Under the pieces are notes generated by a model. It saw nothing but the letters and a program-made list of their open reading frames with translations, ran no database searches and was not told the DNA's origin. Below are positions 34,783-43,744 of a stretch of DNA of 64,000 nucleotides, piece after piece. Positions within the stretch are counted from its first letter, which is position 1; each line of letters begins with the position of its first letter. The stretch is from Acidicapsa dinghuensis (GTDB taxonomy: Bacteria; Acidobacteriota; Terriglobia; Terriglobales; Acidobacteriaceae), in NCBI RefSeq assembly GCF_025685685.1, contig NZ_JAGSYH010000002.1, positions 916,768 through 980,767 on the forward strand, given 5' to 3'. The translations under genes and the position numbers were made by a program.

Positions 34783-37700
34783 GTGCGCAGATTGGAATGG
34801 ATAAGTCGATGGGTGGCGCTGTGCCTCGCCTGCCAGGCAGCAATTGCAATTGCTGAACCCCCACAAACCCAAACATCGGCCCAGCCGCCCCAGGTCCGCG
34901 CAGCGCAGCGTTTCCTCGCCCACCGAGGCGGAGCAAAACAGCTTCGCCAGCGCGCGTTAGCAGCCACACATCAGGCCGCAACAGCCTCGCGCAGTCTGCT
35001 CCCAATGGCCTCAACAAACTCCACCTGGACCCCCGTCGGTCCGCTCGCCGTCAGCTCCATCACATCCGGCCTCGTCACCGGACGCATCTCCTCCATCGCC
35101 GTCGATCCCTCAGATAGCTCCGGAAACACCATCTACGCCGGCACCACCGGCGGCGGTGTCTGGAAGAGCCAGAACGCCGCCGCATCCACCGCGTCGAGCG
35201 TACAGTTCACCCCACTCACCGACGGCATAGCCGGGCTCTCCGGCTCGTCCGACGCAGGCGCGAGCATCGGCGCTGCCACAGTCCAGCCTGGCGGCACGGG
35301 CATCATCCTTGCCGGACTCGGCGACCCCAACGACGCGCTCGACTCCTACTACGGCGCAGGCTTGCTCCGTTCCACCGATAACGGCAAAACCTGGTCCCTT
35401 ATCACCCAGACCGACGATCTTGAAACCGGCCTCAGCACTCAGGACTATGCCTTCACCGGCGAGGGCTTCGCCGGTTTTGCCTGGAGTACCACCAACACCC
35501 AGCTTGTCGTAGCCGCCATCAGCCAGGCCTTCGAAGGGGCCATCACCAACGCCACCATGCAGGGGCAAAGCTACGAAGGCCTCTACTACTCCAGCGACGC
35601 TGGAGCCACCTGGCATCTCGCCCAGATCACCGACCTCGACGGCCAGGATGTGCAAGGTCCTGAAGACGCCTTCATCCTTCCCGACGGCAACGCCGCGACA
35701 TCAGTCGTCTGGAACCCCATCCGCCAGCTCTTCTTCGCTGCCGTCCGCTATCACGGCTACTATCAATCTTCCGACGGCATTCACTGGACGCGTTTCGCCA
35801 ATCAGCCCGGAACCAATCTCACCATAGCCGTCTGCCCCACCGGCGCCAGCGTCCTCGGCTGCCCCATCTTCCGCGGATCACTCACTGTCAACCCCCAAAC
35901 CGGCGATACCTTCTCCGCCACCACACTCAGCTTTCCCAACACCGTCGAAGGCCAGCCATCCGCTCCGCTCACCGTCACCCTCACCAACAGCGGAGGAATC
36001 CCACTCACCAGCATCAGCACCTCCGTCACCAACAACCAGGGCAGCTCCGATTTCCAGGCGATCAGCAGTTGCGGCACCCAGCTCGCAGCTAACTCTTCCT
36101 GCACCATCTCTGTCACGCTCACGCCGAGCGTAACCGGCACAGAGTCTGGAACGCTCTACATCGGCGATGCCCTCAAATCCCAGTCCGTAAAACTGAGTGG
36201 TTGGGGACTGTCTCCTCCCCTGATCTCTTTGTCCACCACTTCATTTGCCTACGGCAGTCAGGAGATTGGTGTTGCAACTGCGGCAAAGTCTCTCAATATC
36301 TATGACCGTGGTGGATCTTCGCTAGCTCAGCCCAGCGTATCGATCTCCGGATCAGGCGCGGCTGCATTCTCCATTGCGGCAAATAACTGCACCGCCTCCG
36401 TTGCCGTCAGCCAGTACTGCACAGTGCAGGTGGTCTTCACCCCCGTCATAGCGGGCTCCGTTACCGCGACCCTCACCGTTACCAGCGCCAGCCCGAATGT
36501 GGCCCCTGCGACCCTCGCTCTCAGCGGAACCGGCCTCACGCCCCCGATCCTCGGCGTACAACCCGCATCCATCAATGTGGGCATCGTAGACGTGGGATTT
36601 TCGAGCAACGCCTACTCGATAACAGTCCAAAACCTGGGCCAGATCGCCATGACTGCGCCCACCTTTGCCCTCACAGGATTCACCGGTCCCAGCGGTGCAT
36701 TGCCGACCGACTTCGCGTTGAGTGCTCCCTCCGATGTAACGGCCTGCACCGCCAACCTCAGCCCCGGCGGCCTCTGCTATGAGCAAGTCATCTTCTCTCC
36801 CTCGGCAATCGGCACCGAGAGCATAACTCTTGTCGTCTCGAATCCGCAGGCCAATCCGTCCTCCGCGACTGTCACTATTACCGGAACAGGCTCACCGCCC
36901 ATCTCGCTCCAGTCCAATGTCTCGCAGCTCGAGTTCGGCCAGGCCACGGTTGGCTCCGCCAGCCTGCCTCTCACGCTCACCATAAGCAACGTTGGCCGTC
37001 AGGCGGCAAACGGGCTCACCTTCGCCCTCACAGGCCCATACAGCCTCAACGCCAGCCCCACCGCCTGCGGCAGCACGCTGGGCGGACAGGCTTCCTGCAA
37101 CGTAGCGCTCGTCTTTTCCCCAACCGCCAGCGGCGACCAACCCGGCACTCTCACCGTAGCCGCCGCCAACCAGGGCGTAGCCCCTCTGGTCGTAGCGCTC
37201 GATGGAACAGGCCAGGCAGTCGGCGGATTCTCCGTCCAACCCTCGCAATTGACCTTCGGCAGCGTGCAAACCGGAACCATTTCCGCATCCCAGACCCTCA
37301 CCATCACTAACTCCGGCGGTGCCACCCTCGCCGGAATCCAGCTCAGCATGGCCGGCGACTTTTCTCTCACCGCCGACGGCTGTTCCGCCACGCTCGCCGC
37401 AGGAGCCACCTGCACCACCGGAGTGGTCTTCAAACCCTCCACCACCGGCAATGAAACTTCCACCCTGACCCTCACCTCAACCTCCGCAGGCACCACTCCC
37501 GCCGTTGTCCCCATGAGCGGAACCGGCATCCCCGCAGGCTCCATCTTCGCCACCCCTGCAGTCCTCGGCTTCGGCTCCGTTACCGTCGGTGGAAGCGCTG
37601 CCGCACAGACCGTCTCTCTTCAGAACACCGGAGCAATCACGCTTTCCGGACTTCAGTTCTCCGTCATCGGCGACTACAGCCTGCTTTCCAACACCTGCGG

Positions 37701-39690
37701 CACTGTCCTCGCACCCTCCGCTGCATGCACCCTGAGTGTCAGCTTTGCTCCCTCTCAAGCCGGCACCCGCATCGGCTCCATCACTGTCAACTCCGCGGCA
37801 ACCGGCTTCACCCCCACCGTCATCGGTCTCACCGGCACCGGACTTCCCGCCGCGCAGCTCGCCGTGACCCCATCCCATCTGACATTCAGCACCATCCCGG
37901 TCGGCAGCAGCAGTTCTCCGCAAACCATCACCGTAAGCAATCCCGGCACTGCTGCTCTGCAAGGCCTCACAGCAACAGCAACTGGTCCCTTCACCACCGG
38001 TTCCGGAAGCTGCGGTTCCACCCTGGCCGCAGGCGCGAGCTGCGCGATCACCGTCACTTTCTCTCCAAAAACCGCAGGCGTCCTGACCGGCGTCGTCACC
38101 CTGTCTTCCTCATCGGTCGGAGTTCCTTCCGTTGCCATTCAAGCAAGCGGTACTGGTCTCGCCCCTGCTTCTCTTGCGCTCACACCCTCGCCAGTCAATT
38201 TCCCGAGCGTAGAACTCGGCGTCACCAGTCCCTCACAGACCGTCACGGTAACGAACAGCGGCGGACAATCCCTCGGCGGCCTCGCCATCTCCCTTACCGG
38301 TTCCGAATCGCAGGACTTCGTCCTCGGAGCCAATACATGTACGGCCACTCTCGCCGCGGGTGCAAGTTGCGCCGTCTCCATCACCTTCACACCGACCCTC
38401 GCCGGAGGTCGCCAGGCATTCCTCACCGCAGCGTCCACCACTTCAGGCGTCGCCAGTGTGACCACAACCCTCTCCGGTGCCGGGCTCACTCCTCCAGTGC
38501 TTAACTTCGCTCCTACCCAGTTAAGCTTTCCCACAACTCAGATCGGCCAGTCCAGTGCCGCGCAACAACTCAATCTCACTAACTCTGGCCAGTCCGGCAT
38601 CTCCGATCTCCAGCTCACCCTGACCACCGGCTTTGTTCTGAATGCGGCGCAAACTACTTGCACTGCCGCATTGTCGGCAGGAGCATCCTGCATCGCGGCC
38701 ATTCAGCTCTCGCCGGCCAGCTCAGGAACCACGACCGGAGCTATCTCCGCAGCCTCCCATCTCACCGGCGCATCCGCCACCGCGGCCCTCACCGGTAACG
38801 GCTCCGTTCCTCCATCCATCGTTACGTCACCGGCCAACACCATACAGTTCGGCACCACAGGCGTTGGATCATCCTCCCCGCAGCAAACCGTTACCGTCAC
38901 CAACCCCAGCGCCGTCAGCGCAGTTACCGGCCTATCCCTAACCCTCGATGCCAATGCCCAGCAAAACGGTTTCGGCCTCGGCTCCAATAACTGTGGCAGC
39001 ACAATTGCCCCTGGTGTAAGTTGCACTGTTAACATAAATTTCTCGCCCGCCACTTACGGCCCGCTTACCGGCATACTAACCCTTCAGGGAACAAATGGCG
39101 TCGCTCCGGTTCAATTGCAACTCGCCGGCATCGGTTACAGCTTCCAGTTCACCGTTAACGGCGACAACTCCGCCACGGTGGTTCAGGGCCAATCCGCGAA
39201 CTATACGCTATCCCTCACCTCATATGGCAGCGCAGCGAACTCCGGTACTAACTTCAGCTTTGAGTGCGACAACCTGCCTGCCAACGCTATCTGCGTCTTC
39301 AATCCTGTTCAGTTACCGGTGCAGCAATCAAACGTGACCGGTCAGGTCCTGTTACAGATAGGCACGGGCGCACCGTCGATCGCCGCTGATAGGAATCCCC
39401 CTCGCAGCGGGCCAACATTTCCGTCACATAATCTGATCGTTTTGGCTTGCGGAATTTGCTGCATTCCGTTCACCCTGCGCTGGCGAAAGAAGATAAGTAG
39501 CCTTCTCGTGATTACCCTGGTTTTCGGTGCAGCCATCGCCATAGCCGGTTGCGCCGCGTCCAGCGGCAGTGGCTCATCCGGACAGCAAAAGACCGGTGGA
39601 GGCACGCCTCCAGGAAGTTATACCGTCACAATCTCCGCAAATGCAAACGGAGTAACGAAGAGCCTCACTGTAACACTGGCCGTCAACTGA
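34783..39690 (+). CDS. Giant secreted protein: truncated beta-propeller plus ten ASH-like repeats
   Basis: The 1635-residue protein starts at GTG 34783, six bases after GGAG, with a signal peptide (VALCLACQAAIAIA). Residues 80-370 look like a sortilin/BNR-type beta-propeller with IYAGTTGGGVWKS, LLRSTDNGKTWSL and LYYSSDAGATWHL. This ends abruptly, and ten repeats of about 105 residues follow, each with a C-terminal GTG or similar ending (LSGTGLTPP, ITGTGSPP, LTGTGLPAA) and a paired cysteine (SCGTQL, SC). These are choice-of-anchor-D/ASH-like beta-sandwiches. The C-terminus has a membrane helix hairpin, then VFGAAIAIAGCAASSG and a final PGSYTVTISA segment. A cell-surface adhesion or scaffolding role is likely; no enzymatic motif is visible. 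Confidence 0.82.
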   Translation: MRRLEWISRWVALCLACQAAIAIAEPPQTQTSAQPPQVRAAQRFLAHRGGAKQLRQRALAATHQAATASRSLLPMASTNSTWTPVGPLAVSSITSGLVTGRISSIAVDPSDSSGNTIYAGTTGGGVWKSQNAAASTASSVQFTPLTDGIAGLSGSSDAGASIGAATVQPGGTGIILAGLGDPNDALDSYYGAGLLRSTDNGKTWSLITQTDDLETGLSTQDYAFTGEGFAGFAWSTTNTQLVVAAISQAFEGAITNATMQGQSYEGLYYSSDAGATWHLAQITDLDGQDVQGPEDAFILPDGNAATSVVWNPIRQLFFAAVRYHGYYQSSDGIHWTRFANQPGTNLTIAVCPTGASVLGCPIFRGSLTVNPQTGDTFSATTLSFPNTVEGQPSAPLTVTLTNSGGIPLTSISTSVTNNQGSSDFQAISSCGTQLAANSSCTISVTLTPSVTGTESGTLYIGDALKSQSVKLSGWGLSPPLISLSTTSFAYGSQEIGVATAAKSLNIYDRGGSSLAQPSVSISGSGAAAFSIAANNCTASVAVSQYCTVQVVFTPVIAGSVTATLTVTSASPNVAPATLALSGTGLTPPILGVQPASINVGIVDVGFSSNAYSITVQNLGQIAMTAPTFALTGFTGPSGALPTDFALSAPSDVTACTANLSPGGLCYEQVIFSPSAIGTESITLVVSNPQANPSSATVTITGTGSPPISLQSNVSQLEFGQATVGSASLPLTLTISNVGRQAANGLTFALTGPYSLNASPTACGSTLGGQASCNVALVFSPTASGDQPGTLTVAAANQGVAPLVVALDGTGQAVGGFSVQPSQLTFGSVQTGTISASQTLTITNSGGATLAGIQLSMAGDFSLTADGCSATLAAGATCTTGVVFKPSTTGNETSTLTLTSTSAGTTPAVVPMSGTGIPAGSIFATPAVLGFGSVTVGGSAAAQTVSLQNTGAITLSGLQFSVIGDYSLLSNTCGTVLAPSAACTLSVSFAPSQAGTRIGSITVNSAATGFTPTVIGLTGTGLPAAQLAVTPSHLTFSTIPVGSSSSPQTITVSNPGTAALQGLTATATGPFTTGSGSCGSTLAAGASCAITVTFSPKTAGVLTGVVTLSSSSVGVPSVAIQASGTGLAPASLALTPSPVNFPSVELGVTSPSQTVTVTNSGGQSLGGLAISLTGSESQDFVLGANTCTATLAAGASCAVSITFTPTLAGGRQAFLTAASTTSGVASVTTTLSGAGLTPPVLNFAPTQLSFPTTQIGQSSAAQQLNLTNSGQSGISDLQLTLTTGFVLNAAQTTCTAALSAGASCIAAIQLSPASSGTTTGAISAASHLTGASATAALTGNGSVPPSIVTSPANTIQFGTTGVGSSSPQQTVTVTNPSAVSAVTGLSLTLDANAQQNGFGLGSNNCGSTIAPGVSCTVNINFSPATYGPLTGILTLQGTNGVAPVQLQLAGIGYSFQFTVNGDNSATVVQGQSANYTLSLTSYGSAANSGTNFSFECDNLPANAICVFNPVQLPVQQSNVTGQVLLQIGTGAPSIAADRNPPRSGPTFPSHNLIVLACGICCIPFTLRWRKKISSLLVITLVFGAAIAIAGCAASSGSGSSGQQKTGGGTPPGSYTVTISANANGVTKSLTVTLAVN

Positions 39691-39790
39691 TTTCCGTCCG
39701 CGAGAAAGATCAAGGCCGTCGTGCGCAGCAAAGCACAACAAGGAGTGACCCACGCAGTAGTATTCAACACACCGCTGGAACCGTTGCTTA

Positions 39791-39900
39791 GAACTCATCT
39801 CATATATGTCGTTCCGGTTCCGGGCTGTTTCCTGAAACCCGCTTTGATTGCGGGTTTCATACGAGTCCTCTTTGCATCGTGGTGTTTATGAGATGAGTTC
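39791..39900. mobile_element. 110-bp MITE-like element with 14-bp terminal inverted repeats
   Basis: GAACTCATCTCATA at 39791-39804 is exactly matched in reverse complement by TATGAGATGAGTTC at 39887-39900. Between them lies a perfect internal hairpin, GAAACCCGC-TTTGATT-GCGGGTTTC. The flanks TTA and AAC do not give a clear target-site duplication. No transposase is encoded. This looks like a non-autonomous miniature element or a relic of an insertion sequence. It sits in the 320-base gap before an 82-codon gene, which otherwise holds nothing recognisable. Confidence 0.5.
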
Positions 39901-40013
39901 AACGCTTGACTTAGTTCGTGAAGCCGATTCCTCAGATGTGCAAAAGTGAACGAGAGGCGCATTTTCGCATACTGCAGATCGACTTACCCACAGAAATGGG
40001 ATATGCTCTCGCT

Positions 40014-40262
40014 ATGGCTATAGAAACTATTATTGCTCAATTGGATGCGGAGATCGCGCGGCTCTACCAGGTGCGTAATCTCCTGTCTTCGACCGGCAAG
40101 GTTGAAGGAAAAATTAACACCACAAACGGAACCGTAACAAGAAAAACTCGTAGTTCGGCAAGCGGAAAAGGCAAAGGGAAGCGCGTACTTAGCCCTGAAG
40201 CTCGTAAGGCAATAGCAGATGCACAACGCCGCCGCTGGGCCGCACAAAAGGCTAAGGGATAA
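40014..40262 (+). CDS. Small basic protein, probably nucleic-acid-associated
   Basis: The 82-residue protein has an N-terminal helix with coiled-coil character (IETIIAQLDAEIARLYQVR), a basic Ser/Lys-rich linker (TRKTRSSASGKGKGKRV) and a C-terminal LSPEARKAIADAQRRRWAA, a helix-rich basic motif that recurs in small acidobacterial and proteobacterial proteins. I know no proven function; binding to DNA is a reasonable guess. The ATG at 40014 is the one after which the coiled-coil helix begins; an in-frame ATG at 39996 adds six residues. No strong ribosome site is visible. Confidence 0.65.
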   Translation: MAIETIIAQLDAEIARLYQVRNLLSSTGKVEGKINTTNGTVTRKTRSSASGKGKGKRVLSPEARKAIADAQRRRWAAQKAKG

Positions 40263-40513
40263 AAAAGGACGCATAAAGTATTTTTCGGAATTATTGCGGA
40301 GCAAAACCCTGAATCGCTAATCCTTGATCGCTAAGTGGGTCGTTGATTAAGAGAAATGGAACTGCTCTCGTTTTATAAGCATGCACAGTAATTCCGAAAC
40401 AGGATTAAATCCTGAGCTACCGCATCCTATTTGCCGTCCTGTATGTGCTGTGGAAGATAACCTTCCCGCTCCCACAGCGAGCCCATTCATAGGATTCAGT
40501 CTTGTCCCAAGAC

Positions 40514-40539
40514 AAAAACCGGGGCGCCGATTTTCCCGG
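40514..40539 (-). terminator. Probable terminator after the 40.6-42.1 kb gene
   Basis: On the minus strand CCGGG pairs with CCCGG around an 11-base loop, and GTTTTTG follows at once. The stem is only five pairs, so strength is moderate. It lies 26 bases after the stop at 40565. The remaining 302-base gap toward 40263 shows no gene. Confidence 0.45.
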
Positions 40540-40564
40540 CAATAAACAAAAACTTCCTGATTAG

Positions 40565-42076
40565 CTACCAGATCTCCACAGCGCGAAGCTGCGGCGGCCC
40601 CGCGTGGCCGTCGATAACCTGCGTCTCGATGACTGCTTCAATATTCTTGTTGCGCCAGTCCGGCGGCGCATTGTGCAGCAGTGCTTCCAGATCGGCAGGA
40701 TTCGAAATCAGTTCACCCGCCGCTTCTGTTCCTTCTTCTGAAATTCCCGACGCAATCACCACCGGTTGTCCCGTAAGGGTGTCACGATAGCGGGCGACTA
40801 TGGCATAGTCCGCCGCCAGTTTCTCATACGGAATCGTCCACGCAAACGTCCAGCTCGTTTTTGCCTTGCTCTTCCGGTCGACAATCAGCGCGTTGCCATC
40901 CACGGAGTCAAACCCAAACCGCAGATCCCGCGTCAGTCGCATCGTCCATAGATTGTCAAAGGCGCCGATAAACACCGCCGGCCCCTCGCGTAACTGGGCA
41001 AAACTCGCCTCCGAGGCTGCTGAAACCCGGAAAGCCTTGTGCTCCCGTTCCAGCACCGGCACAATACGGCTCAATGTCGTCACATCGGCCAGAGCAAATA
41101 ATCCTGACTGCCGCAGCCGAAAGTACAAAGGCTCCGTCAGCTTCGGATGCTGGATCACCTGCGCCGGGTCCGTATCCTGGCTCGAATCGCGCGCCGGTTC
41201 GCCCAGGCAGATCGTCACCGTCGCCGGCCCCGCCGTTAGCGGCCTCCAGAAATCGTCCACGATCTGCGTCGGTGATTGCGGAGGCGGCGTATGAGCCTGG
41301 CGGTACTGCCGGAACCAGTAGCCAGTCACCAGCCCCAGCACCAGCGTGATCACCACCAGTAAAACCGTCAGAAACGGGTGCCCCGCCGGATGCGCCGAAA
41401 TAGGATGTGCCGAAACCGTGTATCGAGGCTGAATCGGATCCACTGCTGCCGATTGTGCCGGCGCCGGCAGCGTCTCCCACGCCTCAAATGGCTGAGCCGG
41501 AGCCGTCTGTACCACCGGCTCAACCACGCGCTGAAACACGGGAACATAGGAGCCAACAGGCAGCTCGATCCGCAGCTCGTCGGCATGCGAGGGATCGTAA
41601 TAGTATTGGGCGAGTCGTTTTCGGGTCTCACCCGCCGTAACCCTCACCACCGGATCGGCGTTCGCGTCGTACTCAGGCGGCCGTCCGAAAACCTCGATCC
41701 CGATCAACCGCTCCTTTATCTGATCCGCATTCCCTTCCAGCGTCTGCTCCACCACAAAGCGCAGCAATGCCGGGTAGCGTTTGCTCTGGAAAAAAAGTGG
41801 GTGAGTCAGCAGCAGTTCAAGTTGTGCCCGCACCGCCTCTTTGTCGGTCGCCGATACAGGTGCCCACGGCTCCAGCACTGTGCGGGAAGCAGTCGGAGAG
41901 GTCTCCTGCGTCGTTTTTGGTGAGGTTTCCACGCCTTGTATGGGTCTCGAAACGGTATGATACGGGGCCGTTGAAGTATGTGTCCACGATCTTACCGCCA
42001 AACCTGCCGAAATCCATAGAAAGAGCTCCCGGCCTATGATTTTTGCGGAGATACAACGAAACTTCCAGCCAATCAC
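40565..42076 (-). CDS. Acidobacterial membrane protein of unknown function with conserved N-terminal domain
   Basis: The strongest block lies at about residues 85-185. It contains THPLFFQSKRYPALLRFVVE, GNADQIKERLIGIEVFGR, DANADPVVRVTAGETRKRLA and LRIELPVGSYVPVF. This domain recurs in Acidobacteria, often loosely annotated as cyclase- or regulator-related, but no catalytic residues for a cyclase are seen. A Pro/Ala linker and one membrane helix (LTVLLVVITLVLGLVTGYW) follow, then a C-terminal domain of about 230 residues, probably periplasmic. The frame begins with a GTG at 42076, but no ribosome site supports it, and the true start may be later. I cannot name a function. Confidence 0.6.
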   Translation of the reverse strand: MIGWKFRCISAKIIGRELFLWISAGLAVRSWTHTSTAPYHTVSRPIQGVETSPKTTQETSPTASRTVLEPWAPVSATDKEAVRAQLELLLTHPLFFQSKRYPALLRFVVEQTLEGNADQIKERLIGIEVFGRPPEYDANADPVVRVTAGETRKRLAQYYYDPSHADELRIELPVGSYVPVFQRVVEPVVQTAPAQPFEAWETLPAPAQSAAVDPIQPRYTVSAHPISAHPAGHPFLTVLLVVITLVLGLVTGYWFRQYRQAHTPPPQSPTQIVDDFWRPLTAGPATVTICLGEPARDSSQDTDPAQVIQHPKLTEPLYFRLRQSGLFALADVTTLSRIVPVLEREHKAFRVSAASEASFAQLREGPAVFIGAFDNLWTMRLTRDLRFGFDSVDGNALIVDRKSKAKTSWTFAWTIPYEKLAADYAIVARYRDTLTGQPVVIASGISEEGTEAAGELISNPADLEALLHNAPPDWRNKNIEAVIETQVIDGHAGPPQLRAVEIW

Positions 42077-42372
42077 TGTTGTCCAAACAGCCTGGACCTA
42101 CGTATCAAACGAGCCACGCTACCCGAAAGACCTTGCCGGATTCCTCACCATAATTAGGATCAGGGTGAGCTTCACTGGAACCTCCGCGGTGAAGAATTGG
42201 CAGTTTGAGCTCGAGATCTGTTTTCCCCGCAGGTCGGCCTTATGTCATCCGGGACAGCGGTCTGTTCGCAGGATGTACGTACGTCGACGTGGAAAGCCAG
42301 GTATAGGGAAGAGGAGCCCTGTGCCCGGTGGTGTGGATTGGGTTCACGGGTGACGACAGCTGAGAACGGCTA
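42077..42372. other. Intergenic region with a candidate 43-codon ORF
   Basis: The plus strand holds an ATG at 42242 and a stop at 42371-42373, 43 codons (MSSGTAVCSQDV and WKARYREEEPCARWC), preceded by CAGG about eight bases upstream. The stop overlaps the foot of a strong terminator hairpin. No homologue is known to me. It could be a small protein or the end of a noncoding RNA; the rest of the gap contains the promoter area of the leftward gene. Confidence 0.35.
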
Positions 42373-42430
42373 AGCCGCTTGTCTTCGGAAGAGCTAATCT
42401 TCTGCGGCAAGCGGCTCTTTTATTTCTCTT
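42373..42430 (+). terminator. Strong orphan terminator on the plus strand
   Basis: AGCCGCTTG (42373-42381) pairs with CAAGCGGCT (42408-42416), and inside it CGGAAGA pairs with TCTTCTG around GCTAA. CTTTTATTTCTCTT follows. The plus strand has no recognised gene upstream within 300 bases except the 43-codon candidate. The minus strand has no T-tract. This indicates an unrecognised rightward transcript. Confidence 0.7.
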
Positions 42431-42455
42431 GGATTTTTCGCCAGCGCAACGTTGT

Positions 42456-42503
42456 AAAAATGAGCTGAACCGGAGCAGGTGCCTGTCCCGTCCGGTTCAG
42501 CTC
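42456..42503 (-). terminator. Terminator after the metallothionein gene
   Basis: GAGCTGAACCGGA and TCCGGTTCAGCTC form a perfect 13-pair stem around a 16-base loop. On the minus strand ATTTTTAC follows immediately. It lies about 53 bases after the stop at 42556, giving the metallothionein its own transcript end. Confidence 0.8.
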
Positions 42504-42555
42504 CCCCAATTGGTTACTGCACGATCGACCATCTCTCCTGCTGCAGTCTTCGCCG

Positions 42556-42717
42556 CTACATCTTTGCCGTTGCTTCCCCTGCGCAGTGCGCATGTCCACA
42601 CTTGCACACTACCTCAGTCTGTTTGCCCATTCCCTCGCAATGCGCGCTACAGTACTTTTCGTTTTTCTCCGGTACACAGCTACACGCCGGATTCGCACAT
42701 TTCTTTGCATCTGTCAT
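42556..42717 (-). CDS. Small metallothionein
   Basis: The 53-residue protein has eight cysteines, at residues 7, 12, 14, 23, 27, 38, 40 and 45, and histidines at 26, 42 and 44. The order C-x4-C-x-C, YC-x3-C, C-x-C-x4-C is that of bacterial metallothioneins of the SmtA/BmtA type, which bind zinc, cadmium or copper in the cytoplasm. It begins MTDAKKCANPACSC. GAGG lies eight bases before the ATG. A 13-pair terminator follows. It is divergent from a glutamine-amidotransferase-like gene with a 149-base shared region in which I see no clear ArsR/SmtB site. Confidence 0.82.
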   Translation of the reverse strand: MTDAKKCANPACSCVPEKNEKYCSAHCEGMGKQTEVVCKCGHAHCAGEATAKM

Positions 42718-42866
42718 GATCTGTACCTCGCTCGCCCAGGCATGCCACCCGGACAGCCAATTGCCCGGGAAGCCTTCTCCTGCAAGCCGGGCAACTCATT
42801 CCCGCAATAGGATGCATGCCCTCTCACCCGCGTCCGCGCCCGGCGTTACAATTTGCACAGTCCGCC

Positions 42867-43733
42867 ATGTCAGATTTCATGCCAACGCAGTCCGTGCACA
42901 TCGCCATTCCCGAGCCTACCTCCTTCGACACCGCCTACAACCAGCGCGCCCTGCCGCAATACCTCCATGCGCTGCATTCCGCAGGAGCCACCCCCATCCC
43001 TATTCCGCTCCATGAGTCACCTCAGCGCGTGGCCCGCATCCTTTCAACCGTCCAGGGCATCCTGCTGCCAGGCAGTCCAGCCGACATCGACCCGGAAAAA
43101 TACGCAGCCGCACGCCAGCCCCACACGGCACCACCCGATGCACCGCGCACCGCCGTAGACGAACTGCTTCTGCAAGATGCCTTCAATCTTCACAAGCCCA
43201 TCTTCGCCATCTGCCAGGGTCTGCAATCTCTCAATACATGGTGCGGCGGCACGCTCATTCAGGACATCCCCACCGAAGTCGGCACCATCGTCAATCACGC
43301 TCCCGGCCGCACAGTCCTGGAAGCCCATCCCATCGCCGTCACCGTCAACACATGTCTATCGGCCTTGATTCCGGGCGCTCCGTTAGCAAACGGCTCCAGC
43401 CACCACCCCACGGCCTTCCGGGCACCACATCATCACGACCCGAATACCGAGCCTCTTCGCGAAGACCCCGCCCACCTCTACGTCAACTCCAGCCATCACC
43501 AGGCCATCCGCACCCCGGGCGACAATCTCATCGTCTCCGCCATCAGCCCGGCAGACAACGTCATAGAAGCCGTAGAACTCGCCTCACCGCATCACTGGGT
43601 TGTCGCCGTTCAATGGCATCCCGAGCGCACTTATAACCAGTCCACGCTCAGCCGCAACCTCTTTCACGCCTTTGTCCACGCCGCTCAGTCATGGACCCCG
43701 CGCAAGATCGAGGACTCCGTCGTTACCGCCTGA
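42867..43733 (+). CDS. PuuD-family gamma-glutamyl-gamma-aminobutyrate hydrolase-like protein
   Basis: This class I glutamine-amidotransferase-type hydrolase has the nucleophile Cys in PIFAICQGLQSLNTWCGG at about residue 106. The typical peptidase-C26 features are LPGSPADIDPEKY and the catalytic His in VAVQWHPERTY near residue 250. Family members cleave gamma-glutamyl bonds in polyamine or similar degradation. The ATG at 42867 gives 288 residues; another in-frame ATG at 42879 is possible and no ribosome site decides. No polyamine-pathway genes lie nearby, so the substrate is open. Confidence 0.83.
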   Translation: MSDFMPTQSVHIAIPEPTSFDTAYNQRALPQYLHALHSAGATPIPIPLHESPQRVARILSTVQGILLPGSPADIDPEKYAAARQPHTAPPDAPRTAVDELLLQDAFNLHKPIFAICQGLQSLNTWCGGTLIQDIPTEVGTIVNHAPGRTVLEAHPIAVTVNTCLSALIPGAPLANGSSHHPTAFRAPHHHDPNTEPLREDPAHLYVNSSHHQAIRTPGDNLIVSAISPADNVIEAVELASPHHWVVAVQWHPERTYNQSTLSRNLFHAFVHAAQSWTPRKIEDSVVTA

Positions 43734-43744
43734 TAATAGCTTCG

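Noticed and set aside
42036..42353. A 105-codon plus-strand frame opposite the promoter of the unknown membrane protein
   Set aside because: It begins inside the minus-strand gene, lacks a ribosome site and shows no motif; the 43-codon frame ending at the terminator is the better candidate.
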